Of a DNA stretch of 64,000 bases, positions 1 through 8,786 are shown piece after piece. The translations under genes and the position numbers were made by a program. Each line of letters starts with the position of its first letter. The stretch's first letter is position 1. The notes under the pieces were generated by a model that worked only from the letters and a program-made list of their open reading frames with translations, made no database searches and was not told where the DNA came from. This DNA is from Evansella clarkii (GTDB taxonomy: Bacteria; Bacillota; Bacilli; Bacillales; Salisediminibacteriaceae): positions 4,474,974 to 4,538,973 of the forward strand of contig NZ_KV917376.1 in the NCBI RefSeq assembly GCF_002019695.1. Reading direction: 5' to 3'.

Positions 1-630
1 AATAGGATTTTCCTTTCCCATCTCTCCCGCTTTCAGAACAAGAGAAGAAGCAATAATATGAGGCAGGTGGCTGATCATACCTGCAAACCGGTCATGTTCC
101 TCAGGGTGCAGCTCAATAAATTTTGACCTCGTGCCCCGCAGCCAGTTTTGAAGCTGGATAATTTTAGATGCTGGTGTCCCTTCCGGTGGAGTAAGTATAT
201 AAAACGCGTTCTCAAAAAGCCTTTCATTTGACGCGGTTACCCCAGTTTTATGGGAGCCTGCCATCGGGTGCCCGCCGATAAAGGCCGCTCCCTTTTCTGA
301 AAACACCCTGGCCTTATCCATGATCGTTGTTTTCGTGCTCCCTACGTCTGTAATAATGCAGTCTTTCTTTAATTGCAATTCGGAAAGCTCCCCAAGCATT
401 TCCACAGCGCTTTGAACAGGAACAGCAAGAATAATAAGATCTGCATTTACTGCTTCTTTTTTATAGTCAACAGCTGTTTCATCCACAATTTTAAGAGACA
501 AAGCGAGTTTGTTTACTTTGTCATCCGCATCCCAGCCAATTAATGTGCAGCCGGGATGCTCTTTTTTTACATTTAAACTTAGTGATCCTCCGATCAATCC
601 TAATCCTAAAACTAAAACACGCTTTGCCAA
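1..630 (-). CDS. tyrA: Prephenate dehydrogenase, 3' part missing
   Basis: Oxidatively decarboxylates prephenate to 4-hydroxyphenylpyruvate, the tyrosine branch from chorismate. The first 210 codons are present and the gene runs off the left edge. I start it at a TTG at 630 because GGAGG lies 8 bases upstream, and translation from there gives an N-terminal Rossmann motif (VLGLGLIGGS) directly. Further on, VGSTK and GGHPMAGSHKTG match the TyrA family, including the conserved HPMAG segment of the active site. It lies 13 bp downstream of hisC on the same strand, as in the B. subtilis aromatic supraoperon, so it is probably the penultimate gene of that transcript. Any C-terminal ACT domain would lie outside the window. 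Confidence 0.93.
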   Translation of the reverse strand, partial: MAKRVLVLGLGLIGGSLSLNVKKEHPGCTLIGWDADDKVNKLALSLKIVDETAVDYKKEAVNADLIILAVPVQSAVEMLGELSELQLKKDCIITDVGSTKTTIMDKARVFSEKGAAFIGGHPMAGSHKTGVTASNERLFENAFYILTPPEGTPASKIIQLQNWLRGTRSKFIELHPEEHDRFAGMISHLPHIIASSLVLKAGEMGKENPI

Positions 631-643
631 AAATAGGACCTCC

Positions 644-1726
644 TTATTTAACCAGAACCGCAAGCTCCTTTAAGAGTCTTTCATTTTGCTCTTTATTGCC
701 AAGGGTTATCCTTACTGCGGAAGGATATCCGAGGGCTTCTCCGTTTCTTGTAATAAACCCTTTTGAAAGAAGGTAATTAAACACATCTCCTCCTGGTTTA
801 TTAAAATCGATTAAAATGAAATTTGTTTGCGAAGGGAAGAAATTCAGGTTATTCTCTTTGCAGAATTCCTCATACCTTTTCATTTCAGTTCTGTTTTTTT
901 CATAACACTCACTAATAAAGTCTTTATCTTCCAGTGCAGCACAAGCAGCCTTCTGTGCCAGTGTATTTGTATTAAATGGCTCACGTCCCGGGTCAATTGC
1001 TTTAACTACTTCCTCATGGGCAATTCCATAGCCTATCCTTAATGATGCCAGTCCGTATGCCTTTGAAAAAGTCCTTAAAATAATAAGGTTAGGAAAATCC
1101 TTCAGCAATGGAAGTGTTTGTGGGTAGTCTGCCGCTTCCACATACTCATAATAAGCTTCATCACTTATAACAAGGACATCAGAAGGCACTTTTTTAAGGA
1201 ACTCACTGAACGCTTTTTCGCCGACATATGTACCAGTTGGGTTATTGGGATTACAAACAAATACCATTTTAGTATTTTCATCTATAGCCTCAAGCATAGC
1301 GTCCAGATCGTGTACTCCGTCTCTTAGTGGTACCTCTTTTACTTCCGCTCCCTCAATCACAGCATTATGCCGGTACTGGGGGAAAGTTGGTGCAGCTGTT
1401 ACAATGTTATCATTTTTTGTCAGAATAGCTCTGCACAAGATGAGGATTACTTCGTCAGAACCGTTGCCAAAAATAAGTTCCGTTTCCTTAACACCAAGTG
1501 ATTCAGCTGTTTTTTCACGAATTTCTCTTGCGTAGCCGTCAGGATACACTGCCAGATCTGTCAGCGCCTGGCTGATTGCCTCTTTCACTTTAGATGAATA
1601 ACCATATGGGTTTTCATTTGATGCAAGCTTTACCACTTCACTAAGACCTAGTTCTCTTTTTACTTCTTCGATAGGTTTTCCAGGCTGATACGCGACCATG
1701 CCCACCATTGATTCTTTAACCTTCAT
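644..1726 (-). CDS. hisC: Histidinol-phosphate aminotransferase
   Basis: PLP-dependent fold-type I aminotransferase. It converts imidazole acetol phosphate to histidinol phosphate, and in Bacillus the same enzyme also transaminates phenylpyruvate and hydroxyphenylpyruvate, which explains its place among aro/trp/tyr genes. The 360-residue length is normal. Visible motifs are NPNNPTG (residues 159-165), DEAYYEY (from 189) and the PLP lysine K222 in [12 protein letters not shown]. The start is supported by GGAGGGACGC just upstream. It follows trpA after 116 bp, a longer gap than elsewhere in this operon, and precedes tyrA by 13 bp. I saw no clear terminator in the trpA-hisC gap, so read-through is likely. 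Confidence 0.96.
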   Translation of the reverse strand: MKVKESMVGMVAYQPGKPIEEVKRELGLSEVVKLASNENPYGYSSKVKEAISQALTDLAVYPDGYAREIREKTAESLGVKETELIFGNGSDEVILILCRAILTKNDNIVTAAPTFPQYRHNAVIEGAEVKEVPLRDGVHDLDAMLEAIDENTKMVFVCNPNNPTGTYVGEKAFSEFLKKVPSDVLVISDEAYYEYVEAADYPQTLPLLKDFPNLIILRTFSKAYGLASLRIGYGIAHEEVVKAIDPGREPFNTNTLAQKAACAALEDKDFISECYEKNRTEMKRYEEFCKENNLNFFPSQTNFILIDFNKPGGDVFNYLLSKGFITRNGEALGYPSAVRITLGNKEQNERLLKELAVLVK

Positions 1727-1842
1727 ATGCGTCCCTCCGCTTTCTCCTTCGTTATCACGAGTTTATTCATTAATAAAAGCAGGAGCAGTCTGCGTGTATT
1801 CCGGCAGCTGCTTCCCGCATTTTATATATATACTCTATCCTA

Positions 1843-2640
1843 TTATGAAATTAACTCTGTGACAAACTCATTTATCTCATTTAGAGCATCTTTTCTGTAT
1901 TTTTCATCAATTAACTGTTTTTCGTTCTTTGCAATTATTTTAACAAGGGCGCTTCCTACGATTACACCGTCAGAAATAGAATTGAAGTAGTTTACATGTT
2001 CCTTTTTCGATATGCCAAAACCGATGAGCACAGGAATATCTGTTTTTGTTTTTAAATATTCAAGTGTGTCAGGCAGCTTTTCCGAAAAGTTTTCCCTAAC
2101 CCCGGTTACCCCGTAAGAGGAAACAAAATAGAGGAAGCCTTCACTTACAGAACTAATCTTTTCCATTCTTTCGAGGGAGCTTAAAGCAACAAGAGAAATC
2201 AGAGATATGTCCGCATTTTGGCAAAGTTCTCTTACAGAACCGCTTTCTTCTGCCGGAAGGTCAGGTACAAGAAGCCCATCAATTTCAGCCTCTCTCATTT
2301 TTTTGATTATTTCTTCTTCACCCGCTGCAAGAATGGGGTTAATATAAGTAAATAAAACTACCGGTATTTCCAGGCCTTTTTTCCTCGCTTCTTTCACACC
2401 GTCGATCGCTTTAAGAATAGTCATTCCGTTCTTTCTCGCCCTGTCCCCGGCTGCCTGAATCACAGGGCCATCGGCAAGGGGGTCACTGAAAGGAACTCCC
2501 CATTCAAGAGCATGGGCACCGGACTCCTGCAGTGCTAATGCAATATCAATTGACGCCTCCAGGTTAGGGTCTCCAGCCATTATATAAGGCACAAATAAGT
2601 TTTTCTGATCTTTGAATGCTGACGTTAGCAGCCGGCTCAT
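1843..2640 (-). CDS. trpA: Tryptophan synthase alpha chain
   Basis: Cleaves indole-3-glycerol phosphate to indole and glyceraldehyde 3-phosphate. The indole is channelled to the beta chain. The 265-residue TIM barrel has the signature E46[13 protein letters not shown]. E46 and D57 align with the catalytic Glu49 and Asp60 of the enterobacterial enzyme. The residue after the catalytic Glu is Trp rather than the usual Leu or Ile. Its ATG overlaps the stop of the upstream trpF-trpB fusion gene by four bases (ATGA), so translation is probably coupled. It is the last trp gene; hisC follows. Confidence 0.97.
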   Translation of the reverse strand: MSRLLTSAFKDQKNLFVPYIMAGDPNLEASIDIALALQESGAHALEWGVPFSDPLADGPVIQAAGDRARKNGMTILKAIDGVKEARKKGLEIPVVLFTYINPILAAGEEEIIKKMREAEIDGLLVPDLPAEESGSVRELCQNADISLISLVALSSLERMEKISSVSEGFLYFVSSYGVTGVRENFSEKLPDTLEYLKTKTDIPVLIGFGISKKEHVNYFNSISDGVIVGSALVKIIAKNEKQLIDEKYRKDALNEINEFVTELIS

Positions 2641-4466
2641 CCTTCATCCCCTCCCAGCACTTGCTGAATTGTATGAACGTCTTTATCTCCTCGGCCTGAT
2701 AAACAGACGAGAATATTTTCTGTCTCAGGGAGCTCACCAGCCCTTTTAAGGGCATATGCCAGCGCGTGGGCAGACTCAATAGCCGGAAGAATCCCTTCCT
2801 GAACACAGAGCACCTGAAGCGCTTCTATGGCTTCCTCGTCTGTAACAGCTTCATAGTTAACTCTGCCTGTATCTCGTAAATAAGCATGTTCAGGGCCTAT
2901 CCCCGGGTAATCAAGTCCGGCAGATATTGAATACGGCTCTGTGATATTTCCTGCTTCATCCTGAAGCAAATAAGATAAAGAACCATGCAGAACCCCTTTT
3001 CTCCCTTTCGTTAATGTAGCTGCATGCTCTTCTGTATCAGTACCCTTCCCGGCCGCTTCAATTCCGGTCAGGCGCACCTCGTCCTCAATAAAAGGATAGA
3101 ACATACCAATTGCATTGCTTCCGCCGCCTACACATGCTACTATTTCATCCGGAAGTTTTCCAGTTTCCTCTAAAAACTGTTCCCTGCTTTCCCGTCCGAT
3201 TACTGACTGGAACTCCCTGACCATCTTCGGATAAGGATGAGGTCCGACTGCTGAACCGATAAGATAAAATGTATCATTAACATGAGCCACCCAGTGGCGG
3301 ATCGCTTCATTTGTCGCATCCTTTAACGTCCTTCCGCCGCTCGTTACTTTGATAACTTCTGCACCGAGAAGCCGCATTCGGAAAACATTAAGTTCCTGCC
3401 GCTTCATATCTTCTTCACCCATAAAAACTTTACAAGTCAGCCCAAACCTGGCTGCCGCAGTTGCCGCTGCTACTCCGTGCTGGCCTGCTCCGGTCTCAGC
3501 GATTATCTGCTGCTTCCCCATTCGTTTCGCCAGCAGTGCCTGGGCGATAGCGTTATTAATCTTGTGGGCACCTGTATGGTTCAGGTCTTCCCGTTTAAGG
3601 TAAATGGAAGCTCCTCCGGCCTTTTCTGTAAGACGTTTTGTTTTTGTTAAAGGGGTAGGCCGCCCAGAATATTTCTTCCATTCCTCATGGAGTTCCCTGA
3701 AAAATTCTTCATCCTTGATCACCTTTTCAAAAGCTTCTTCCAGCTGTTCCAGGGCGTACATTAACGTTTCAGGGACATATTTCCCTCCAAATGAGCCGAA
3801 CCGCCCTAATTTATCTGGTGCGTTGTATTTCTTCTTAACACTCAAAACCATCGCTTCCATCTTCCCTTCGTCCTTTTTTCCATGTGTTTCTATTCCTGAA
3901 GATAAATCAATTCCCGGCGGATGATATTTCATTAGCTCACTGACGTTTTCGGGTTTAATCCCCCCGGCGATAAAACAGAATGCACTTTGTTTACCAGCTT
4001 CCTTAACGTATTCCGGAACGCTTTCCCAGTCAAAGGCAACACCGCTGCCGCCCCATGCATTTGCTGTTTTCGTATCAATGACAAACCCATCGCATGCGCC
4101 ATTATATTCCTGCATTTTGCTGAGGCTGTCCCCTCCATGGTGGATTGTTTTAAAAACCAGTGTTCCAGCTTTCTCTTTCAGCCTTTTTAAAAAATCAGGC
4201 GTCTCCGTACCATGGCACTGAAGTACATCCAGCCCGCACTCTTTTGCAGAGCTTAACAGAACATCTTCTTCCTCGTTTACAAAAACACCGGCAAGCTTCT
4301 GTCCAGTTTGTACTGGTTTTTTCCGTGTCCAGCTTTTCACCTCTGCTGCAGTAACCTGCCTCTTACTTGGAGCGAATACAAACCCCAGGAAATCAGCACC
4401 GCTGTCTACCGCATTACTGTAATCATCAAAGGACTTTATGCCGCAAAATTTCAAAAGTGTATTCAT
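2637..4466 (-). CDS. trpFB: Fused phosphoribosylanthranilate isomerase / tryptophan synthase beta chain
   Basis: One uninterrupted 609-codon frame holds two enzymes that are separate in B. subtilis. Residues 1 to about 208 are TrpF, with the KFCGI motif (catalytic C8), IAGGI and [10 protein letters not shown] (acid D187). Residues 214-609 are TrpB, starting at [16 protein letters not shown], with PLP lysine K302 in [17 protein letters not shown] (E324) and the GGGSNAIG phosphate loop. K213 sits where the initiator Met of a stand-alone TrpB would be, so the linker is only a few residues. Both halves keep their catalytic residues and usual lengths. The gene overlaps trpC upstream and trpA downstream by ATGA. 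A frameshift artefact is unlikely because both halves and both junctions stay in frame. Confidence 0.95.
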   Translation of the reverse strand: MNTLLKFCGIKSFDDYSNAVDSGADFLGFVFAPSKRQVTAAEVKSWTRKKPVQTGQKLAGVFVNEEEDVLLSSAKECGLDVLQCHGTETPDFLKRLKEKAGTLVFKTIHHGGDSLSKMQEYNGACDGFVIDTKTANAWGGSGVAFDWESVPEYVKEAGKQSAFCFIAGGIKPENVSELMKYHPPGIDLSSGIETHGKKDEGKMEAMVLSVKKKYNAPDKLGRFGSFGGKYVPETLMYALEQLEEAFEKVIKDEEFFRELHEEWKKYSGRPTPLTKTKRLTEKAGGASIYLKREDLNHTGAHKINNAIAQALLAKRMGKQQIIAETGAGQHGVAAATAAARFGLTCKVFMGEEDMKRQELNVFRMRLLGAEVIKVTSGGRTLKDATNEAIRHWVAHVNDTFYLIGSAVGPHPYPKMVREFQSVIGRESREQFLEETGKLPDEIVACVGGGSNAIGMFYPFIEDEVRLTGIEAAGKGTDTEEHAATLTKGRKGVLHGSLSYLLQDEAGNITEPYSISAGLDYPGIGPEHAYLRDTGRVNYEAVTDEEAIEALQVLCVQEGILPAIESAHALAYALKRAGELPETENILVCLSGRGDKDVHTIQQVLGGDEG

Positions 4467-5242
4467 CTGAGTTCCTCCTTAAACCATTGCTCCAGGAGCA
4501 TCTTTCTGTCAGATGCCGTCATGAAAGCTTCACCGATAAGCAGTCCGTCCGCCTTTATATTTTCCAGGTATTTAATATCTTCCTGCGTTTTCACTCCACT
4601 CTCACTTATGAAAAGGATGTCCTCAGGGACTAATTCTCTCAGCCTTGCAGATGTTTGAAGAGACGTATGAAATGTTTTCAGGTCTCTGTTGTTTACCCCA
4701 ATCATTTTCGGCCGGCTGCCGGAAAGAACTTTCTCCAGTTCCTCTTCATCATGTACTTCCACTAATACATCAAGACCGAGTTCCTCTGCCATTCCGAGAT
4801 ATTCCTGTATCTGGGTTTTGCCAAGAATAGCAGCTATGAGTAATATCGCATCCGCTCCCATTTGCACGGACTGCTTTATCTGATTCTCGTGGATGATAAA
4901 ATCTTTTCTGAGAACCGGCAGTGAAGTGCTCTCCTTCACTGCTGTAAGGTGAGAGCTGTGGCCCTTGAAAAATCGTTCATCTGTAAGGACGGAGACGGCA
5001 TCGATAGCCAGCTGTTCGTATTCCCCGGCGATTTTCACAGGATCGAAGTTTTTCGTAAGCAAGCCTTTAGAAGGGCTGGCTTGTTTAACTTCGGCGATTA
5101 TACCCATACTGCGGCTTGTATATTTCAAAGCTCTGAAAAGGGAGCGGTTTTCAAAATTCTGTATTAACTCCTGCCTTTCCGGAAGCTGTCGTACTTCTTC
5201 CAGTTTGTGATCAACAATAGTATCCAGGATCGTCGATGTCAT
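4463..5242 (-). CDS. trpC: Indole-3-glycerol-phosphate synthase
   Basis: Closes the ring of carboxyphenylaminodeoxyribulose phosphate with loss of CO2. It is a 259-residue TIM barrel. The catalytic block [13 protein letters not shown] (E51, K53, K59), VLRKDFI, and the later [10 protein letters not shown] and ISESGVKT segments fit the family. It overlaps trpD upstream and trpFB downstream by four bases each (ATGA), so the trp genes from D to A form a translationally coupled chain. It is not fused to TrpF, unlike the E. coli arrangement; here TrpF is fused to TrpB instead. Confidence 0.97.
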   Translation of the reverse strand: MTSTILDTIVDHKLEEVRQLPERQELIQNFENRSLFRALKYTSRSMGIIAEVKQASPSKGLLTKNFDPVKIAGEYEQLAIDAVSVLTDERFFKGHSSHLTAVKESTSLPVLRKDFIIHENQIKQSVQMGADAILLIAAILGKTQIQEYLGMAEELGLDVLVEVHDEEELEKVLSGSRPKMIGVNNRDLKTFHTSLQTSARLRELVPEDILFISESGVKTQEDIKYLENIKADGLLIGEAFMTASDRKMLLEQWFKEELR

Positions 5243-6255
5243 TGTACGAGAACTCCCTTCCCTGCATTTCTGAGCTTTTCAAGCTGACTGAAAGCTTTAT
5301 TCCCCAATGCTTCTTTTGCGGCATGCACGCCTTCCGCTATTGAAGAAACCGCTCCGTAAACATAAAGGGCCGCACCAGCATTAAGGAGAAGAATGTTTTC
5401 AGCCTCTTCTGGGCCTTCTCCTTTAAGAACAGATTCGATCATTTTGCCGCTTTCTTCTGCCGTTTCTACTAAAGCTGGCTTTATGTCACCGCGATTCAAT
5501 CCCGCATCTTCCGGCGAAAATAAATACTCCGTCAGCCTGCCTCTCTGAATTTCATACACGTATGTTTTACCAGTTATTGTAATCTCATCAAGGCCATCGT
5601 CCCCTGTTACAAACATAGCTCTTTCTACACCAAGTTTTATCGCTGCCCTGGCCATCTTTACAGCTGCATGCCTGCTGTAAACACCGATCAGTCTTCTAGA
5701 AGCCCCAGCAGGATTGGTAAGAGGTCCCAGGAGGTTGAAAATTGTTTTAACACCAAGCTGCTTCCTTGCCTTTGCAACTTCCTTCATTGCCGAATGGTAT
5801 ATCGGGGCATAAAGAAAGCAGAGGTTGTCTGTTTTCAGCTTTTCTATCGCCTCTTCTTCCTTCGCCTGAATACTTATTCCGAGATAATCCAGTACATCGG
5901 CACTCCCTGTTTTCGATGAAACGCTTCTGTTGCCATGTTTAGCAACAGGGACGCCCAGTGAACTAAGAAGAATTGCAGCACCAGTTGAAATATTATAGGT
6001 GCCGCTTCCGTCACCGCCTGTACCGCATGTATCAAGAACAGGGAAAGGAGGTGTCACCTCCAGGGCCGACTCCTTCATCCCTTTAGCAAAACCTGCAATC
6101 TCATCAGCTGTTTCCCCTCTGTGCCTCAGGACAGCAAGTACTGCTGAGATTTGTTCATCGTTAAGTTCTCCGTTAAGCATGGATAAAAGCAATTCTTTGG
6201 CAGCCTCTTCACTGAGACTTTTAGTATTCAGAAAGTTTTCCATAACTTTGTTCAT
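5239..6255 (-). CDS. trpD: Anthranilate phosphoribosyltransferase
   Basis: Transfers the phosphoribosyl group of PRPP to anthranilate. It has 338 residues from the start I chose. That start (ATG at 6255) has GGAGG nine bases upstream and leaves one base after the trpE stop; a longer frame beginning at 6273 would lie inside trpE and has no ribosome site. Conserved segments are DTCGTGGDGSGTYNIST (glycine-rich PRPP loop), GNRSVSSKTGSADVL (anthranilate and PRPP binding) and the hinge region KLGVKTIFNLLGPLTNP. The order E-D-C-FB-A matches B. subtilis. No glutamine amidotransferase (trpG/pabA) gene is nearby, which fits Bacillus, where that subunit is made from the folate operon. Confidence 0.97.
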   Translation of the reverse strand: MNKVMENFLNTKSLSEEAAKELLLSMLNGELNDEQISAVLAVLRHRGETADEIAGFAKGMKESALEVTPPFPVLDTCGTGGDGSGTYNISTGAAILLSSLGVPVAKHGNRSVSSKTGSADVLDYLGISIQAKEEEAIEKLKTDNLCFLYAPIYHSAMKEVAKARKQLGVKTIFNLLGPLTNPAGASRRLIGVYSRHAAVKMARAAIKLGVERAMFVTGDDGLDEITITGKTYVYEIQRGRLTEYLFSPEDAGLNRGDIKPALVETAEESGKMIESVLKGEGPEEAENILLLNAGAALYVYGAVSSIAEGVHAAKEALGNKAFSQLEKLRNAGKGVLVQ

Positions 6256-6256
6256 T

Positions 6257-7759
6257 TTAGAGTACCTCCTCAAGCTGATGCCGCCGCTCTGCGATCTTCA
6301 CAGCGTACAATAATGCTTTAGCTTTATTTCTCGTCTCTTCCCATTCCAGCTCAGGAACGGAATCAGCAACAATTCCTGCGCCTGCCTGTATGGAAGCTGT
6401 ACCATTTTTTAAGACAATTGTTCTGATTGCAATGCAGGAGTCGACACTTCCATTAAAACCGCAGTAGGTTACTGCTCCTGCATAAACTCCCCGGCGGCTC
6501 GTCTCAAGATCCTGTATAATTTCAGCAGCTCTCACTTTAGGAGCTCCTGATACCGTTCCTGCGGGATGTGCAGCAAACACTGCTTCAAAGGGCGTCGTCC
6601 CTTTCCTGAGCTGTCCGAAGACTTTTGTTATCAGATGCATGACGTGGGAGAAATAAGCCACACTCATCATATCCTCGACTCTTACAGAACCATATTCGCT
6701 TACTTTTCCAGCATCATTTCTCGCCAGGTCCACAAGCATAAGATGTTCGGCTCTTTCTTTTTCATCTGCGGCTAATTCCGCCGCCAGCATCCTGTCTTCG
6801 GCTTCATTGCTCCCTCGATGGCGTGTGCCGGCGATAGGATGAATCTCCAGCTCCTTTTCGTCATTAATTTTAACCAGCCTTTCTGGTGAACTGCCGATTA
6901 TTTCCTGTTGCCCCAGTCTTAGATAATATAAATAAGGCGAAGGGTTAACTTTCCGGAGCACCCTGTACAGGTCAAGACCCGAGGAATTCACGTTGTACTG
7001 GAATCTTTGAGAGAGCACCGCCTGAAATATATCCCCTGCCTGGATGTACTCCTTTATTTGGGCTGCTTTATCGAGAAACTCCTCTTTTGAATAATTTGAA
7101 GTTACGCCATTGAATATATCTTCTGCCTCAGGCAGACTGCCTGGGGAAAGTGTCCGTTGTTCTGTTTTTCCGTATCTAATAACTGAAAGAATTTCTGCGA
7201 TTTTTATCGTTCCTTGACGAAAACTTAATTCTGGTCTGCTTCCGTCCGCCTCCTGTAAGTGGATAATACTAATCTCCTCTTTTTCATGGTGAAAGGCGAG
7301 GATCGTATCACAAAAAACAAGATGAACATCCGGTTCTTCCGTACTGTTGCCAGATACTTTAGGTTCATAGTAGCTGTACGCTTCAAAACTTAAATAACCT
7401 ACTGCTCCTCCAGGAAAAGGGATGTTCGGCAAATCAGGGGCTACATTCATATAATCCATGCTTTTTTCCCATGCCTCATTTAATGTACTGCACGTAATAA
7501 GACACTGGCCTGAAGCAGTTTCCAAATGAAATTGCCTTTGTTTCTCCACAATATAATATTTTGGATATAGTCCTATAAAAGAGTATTCTGACCATGAGGA
7601 CAAGGCGTCCCGACTTTCCAGAATAAATGCTGCCTGCTTGTCAAACAACTGGAATAATTGAATAGGGGTTTTTGTATCTGCAACTATAGTAGATGTTACA
7701 GGGACTGTCCTGTACTTTGCTGCAGATTCTTTGAATTCTGAAAGGCTCGTTCCAATCAC
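6257..7759 (-). CDS. trpE: Anthranilate synthase component I
   Basis: Converts chorismate and ammonia (from the separate amidotransferase subunit) to anthranilate, the first committed step to tryptophan. The N-terminal domain has FILESRD, corresponding to the LLES tryptophan-feedback motif. The C-terminal chorismate-binding domain shows [20 protein letters not shown] and GAGIVADS. Two GTG codons compete as start: the first (7768) overlaps the AGAGG ribosome site, while the second (7759) lies 8 bases after it, so I use 7759 (500 residues). It is the first trp cistron, downstream of a TRAP-controlled attenuator. Confidence 0.96.
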   Translation of the reverse strand: MIGTSLSEFKESAAKYRTVPVTSTIVADTKTPIQLFQLFDKQAAFILESRDALSSWSEYSFIGLYPKYYIVEKQRQFHLETASGQCLITCSTLNEAWEKSMDYMNVAPDLPNIPFPGGAVGYLSFEAYSYYEPKVSGNSTEEPDVHLVFCDTILAFHHEKEEISIIHLQEADGSRPELSFRQGTIKIAEILSVIRYGKTEQRTLSPGSLPEAEDIFNGVTSNYSKEEFLDKAAQIKEYIQAGDIFQAVLSQRFQYNVNSSGLDLYRVLRKVNPSPYLYYLRLGQQEIIGSSPERLVKINDEKELEIHPIAGTRHRGSNEAEDRMLAAELAADEKERAEHLMLVDLARNDAGKVSEYGSVRVEDMMSVAYFSHVMHLITKVFGQLRKGTTPFEAVFAAHPAGTVSGAPKVRAAEIIQDLETSRRGVYAGAVTYCGFNGSVDSCIAIRTIVLKNGTASIQAGAGIVADSVPELEWEETRNKAKALLYAVKIAERRHQLEEVL

Positions 7760-7871
7760 TGCTTTCACCTCTTTGGAAGAGTGACTGATTCGAGGGAGGT
7801 TTTACCAGAGGAGTGATAAACAAATACTAACTTTACTTTATCACTTTAAAACACTAAACCGACGAATGTAC

Positions 7872-7929
7872 AAAAAGCGCCTGCCCCGGCAGAGGCAGAC
7901 GCGCTATACGTCTGTCATATCAACTCTGC
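7872..7929 (-). terminator. trp operon attenuator: antiterminator and terminator hairpins
   Basis: On the minus strand, the intrinsic terminator (7872-7905) is a GC-rich stem (GCGC..CTGCC / GGCAG..GCGC) followed by TTTTT. An alternative antiterminator pairs 7924-7929 (GCAGAG) with 7889-7894 (CTCTGC) and 7909-7914 (CAGACG) with 7896-7901 (CGTCTG), both perfect. Its right arm uses bases needed by the terminator. Its left arm contains the last GAG triplets of the TRAP site, so bound TRAP would block it and let the terminator form. This is the logic known for the B. subtilis trp leader. Confidence 0.9.
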
Positions 7930-7971
7930 TCTCCTCATCTCGACTCATCTCATCTCAACTATTCTCATCTC
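7924..7971 (-). promoter_or_regulatory. TRAP-binding site in the trpE leader
   Basis: Ten triplets (nine GAG and one UAG in the transcript) sit at an exact 5-nt period: complements at 7924, 7929, 7934, 7939, 7944, 7949, 7954, 7959 (UAG), 7964 and 7969. The two-base spacers are mostly AT or AA. This is the recognised target of the tryptophan-activated TRAP ring (mtrB at 18034-18252). The next position (7974) breaks the pattern, so I count ten where B. subtilis has eleven. A looser group of TAG triplets lies further upstream (about 8010-8035). Confidence 0.93.
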
Positions 7972-7987
7972 ATACACGACTTTCGCC

Positions 7988-7993
7988 GTTATA
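7988..7993 (-). promoter_or_regulatory. Probable -10 element of the trp promoter
   Basis: TATAAC on the minus strand, about 17 bases before the first TRAP triplet, so the transcript would begin just upstream of the TRAP site. No good -35 is seen at 16-18 bases; the nearest candidate is TTTAGT at a 16-base spacing. The position is inferred mainly from the leader layout. Confidence 0.45.
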
Positions 7994-8048
7994 ATGGTTA
8001 ATGCTCTCAACTAAATTCTAACTATTCTTAACTAAGCTTGTTGTTATC

Positions 8049-8438
8049 CTAACGCATATTCGCATTCTTTGTCAAGGATAAATCCGGACGAAGAGTTACC
8101 GCTCTTTCTAAGTAAACATGGTTAATTTCTTCAGCCGGCTTATCCGTATTAACAGTCATCATCACCCGGATGCATTTCTCGAGGCTTCCAGGGACCGGGA
8201 TTTCTCTTGCACACATAACCGGAACAAGATCATATCCTTCCAGTTTTCGTAATGCACCTGCAGGAAAAGCGGCATTTAAATCCTCCGTTACTGTTATCAG
8301 CACATGGGAAATATCATCAGGGCGGTAGGCGTTAGCCTCTTCCATCTCTTTAAACAGCCTGAAGGTGGCGCTTAAAATTTCTTCTGCATTATTTTCTTCC
8401 ACTGTAGTGGCTCCTCTGATTCCCCTTACCATACTCAT
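8049..8438 (-). CDS. aroH: Chorismate mutase, AroH type
   Basis: Converts chorismate to prephenate. It is a 129-residue monofunctional enzyme of the trimeric AroH family rather than the helical AroQ type. Near-identical blocks to B. subtilis AroH are visible: RGIRGATTVE (active-site Arg), VPVMCAREI (Cys and Glu of the active site), KCIRVMMTV (second Arg), HVYLERAV and LRPDLSLTKN at the C-terminus. It lies between aroB and trpE as in the B. subtilis supraoperon. It is separated from aroB by about 350 bp of repeat-like DNA, so it may depend on read-through or on its own promoter. Confidence 0.96.
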   Translation of the reverse strand: MSMVRGIRGATTVEENNAEEILSATFRLFKEMEEANAYRPDDISHVLITVTEDLNAAFPAGALRKLEGYDLVPVMCAREIPVPGSLEKCIRVMMTVNTDKPAEEINHVYLERAVTLRPDLSLTKNANMR

Positions 8439-8476
8439 CCAACCTCTCGTTTAAATCTTTAGCTAAGTTTAACTTT

Positions 8477-8763
8477 ATTGTTGATTTTCGTTACAGTCAG
8501 CTCGCTTTCCGCGGGCAATGCTTCAAAAAGCGTTACTTCTTAGAAATACTTCGATTTGTTTCGACGGATATCCTGCGAAGGTAAGCTGGCAGAGGAAGAA
8601 ACAGCTACCATACTGCAGAGCGCACGTGGAGCTTCTGTCTCTTCCTCTTAACGTATCTCTTTGAAGCTACATGCGCCGAGACAACTCGCAGTGATTTCCT
8701 GATGTTATGCTCGTAGCTATTGCTTTTCCCGCAGGAGTCTCTCACCTTCCACTACAATCAATT
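8477..8763. repeat. Dispersed Bacillaceae-type intergenic repeat
   Basis: This fills most of the aroB-aroH gap. Its ends (TTTCGTTACAG..GCTTTCCGCGGGC on one side, TTCCCGCAGGAGTCT..CTTCCACTACAATCA on the other) look like the conserved ends of an intergenic repeat that I recognise from many Bacillaceae genomes. The interior carries a long imperfect palindrome (AGAGGAAGAAACAG at 8591 against CTGTCTCTTCCTCT near 8635). No coding frame is supported. Family assignment is from memory of the pattern and not from a search. Confidence 0.6.
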
Positions 8764-8786
8764 TGCTTAAAAAGATTATTCTCATT

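Noticed and set aside
1727-1842. A T-box or other leader in the trpA-hisC gap
   Set aside because: The gap is only 116 bp and lacks the T-box sequence and a terminator hairpin.
2637-4466. Possible sequencing frameshift joining trpF and trpB
   Set aside because: Both halves are complete and in frame, and the ATGA overlaps with trpC and trpA are intact on both sides; one indel would have broken one half.
7921-7971. Short regular repeats that could look like a CRISPR array or microsatellite
   Set aside because: The period is 5 nt with GAG/UAG cores, next to an attenuator; this is a TRAP-binding site.
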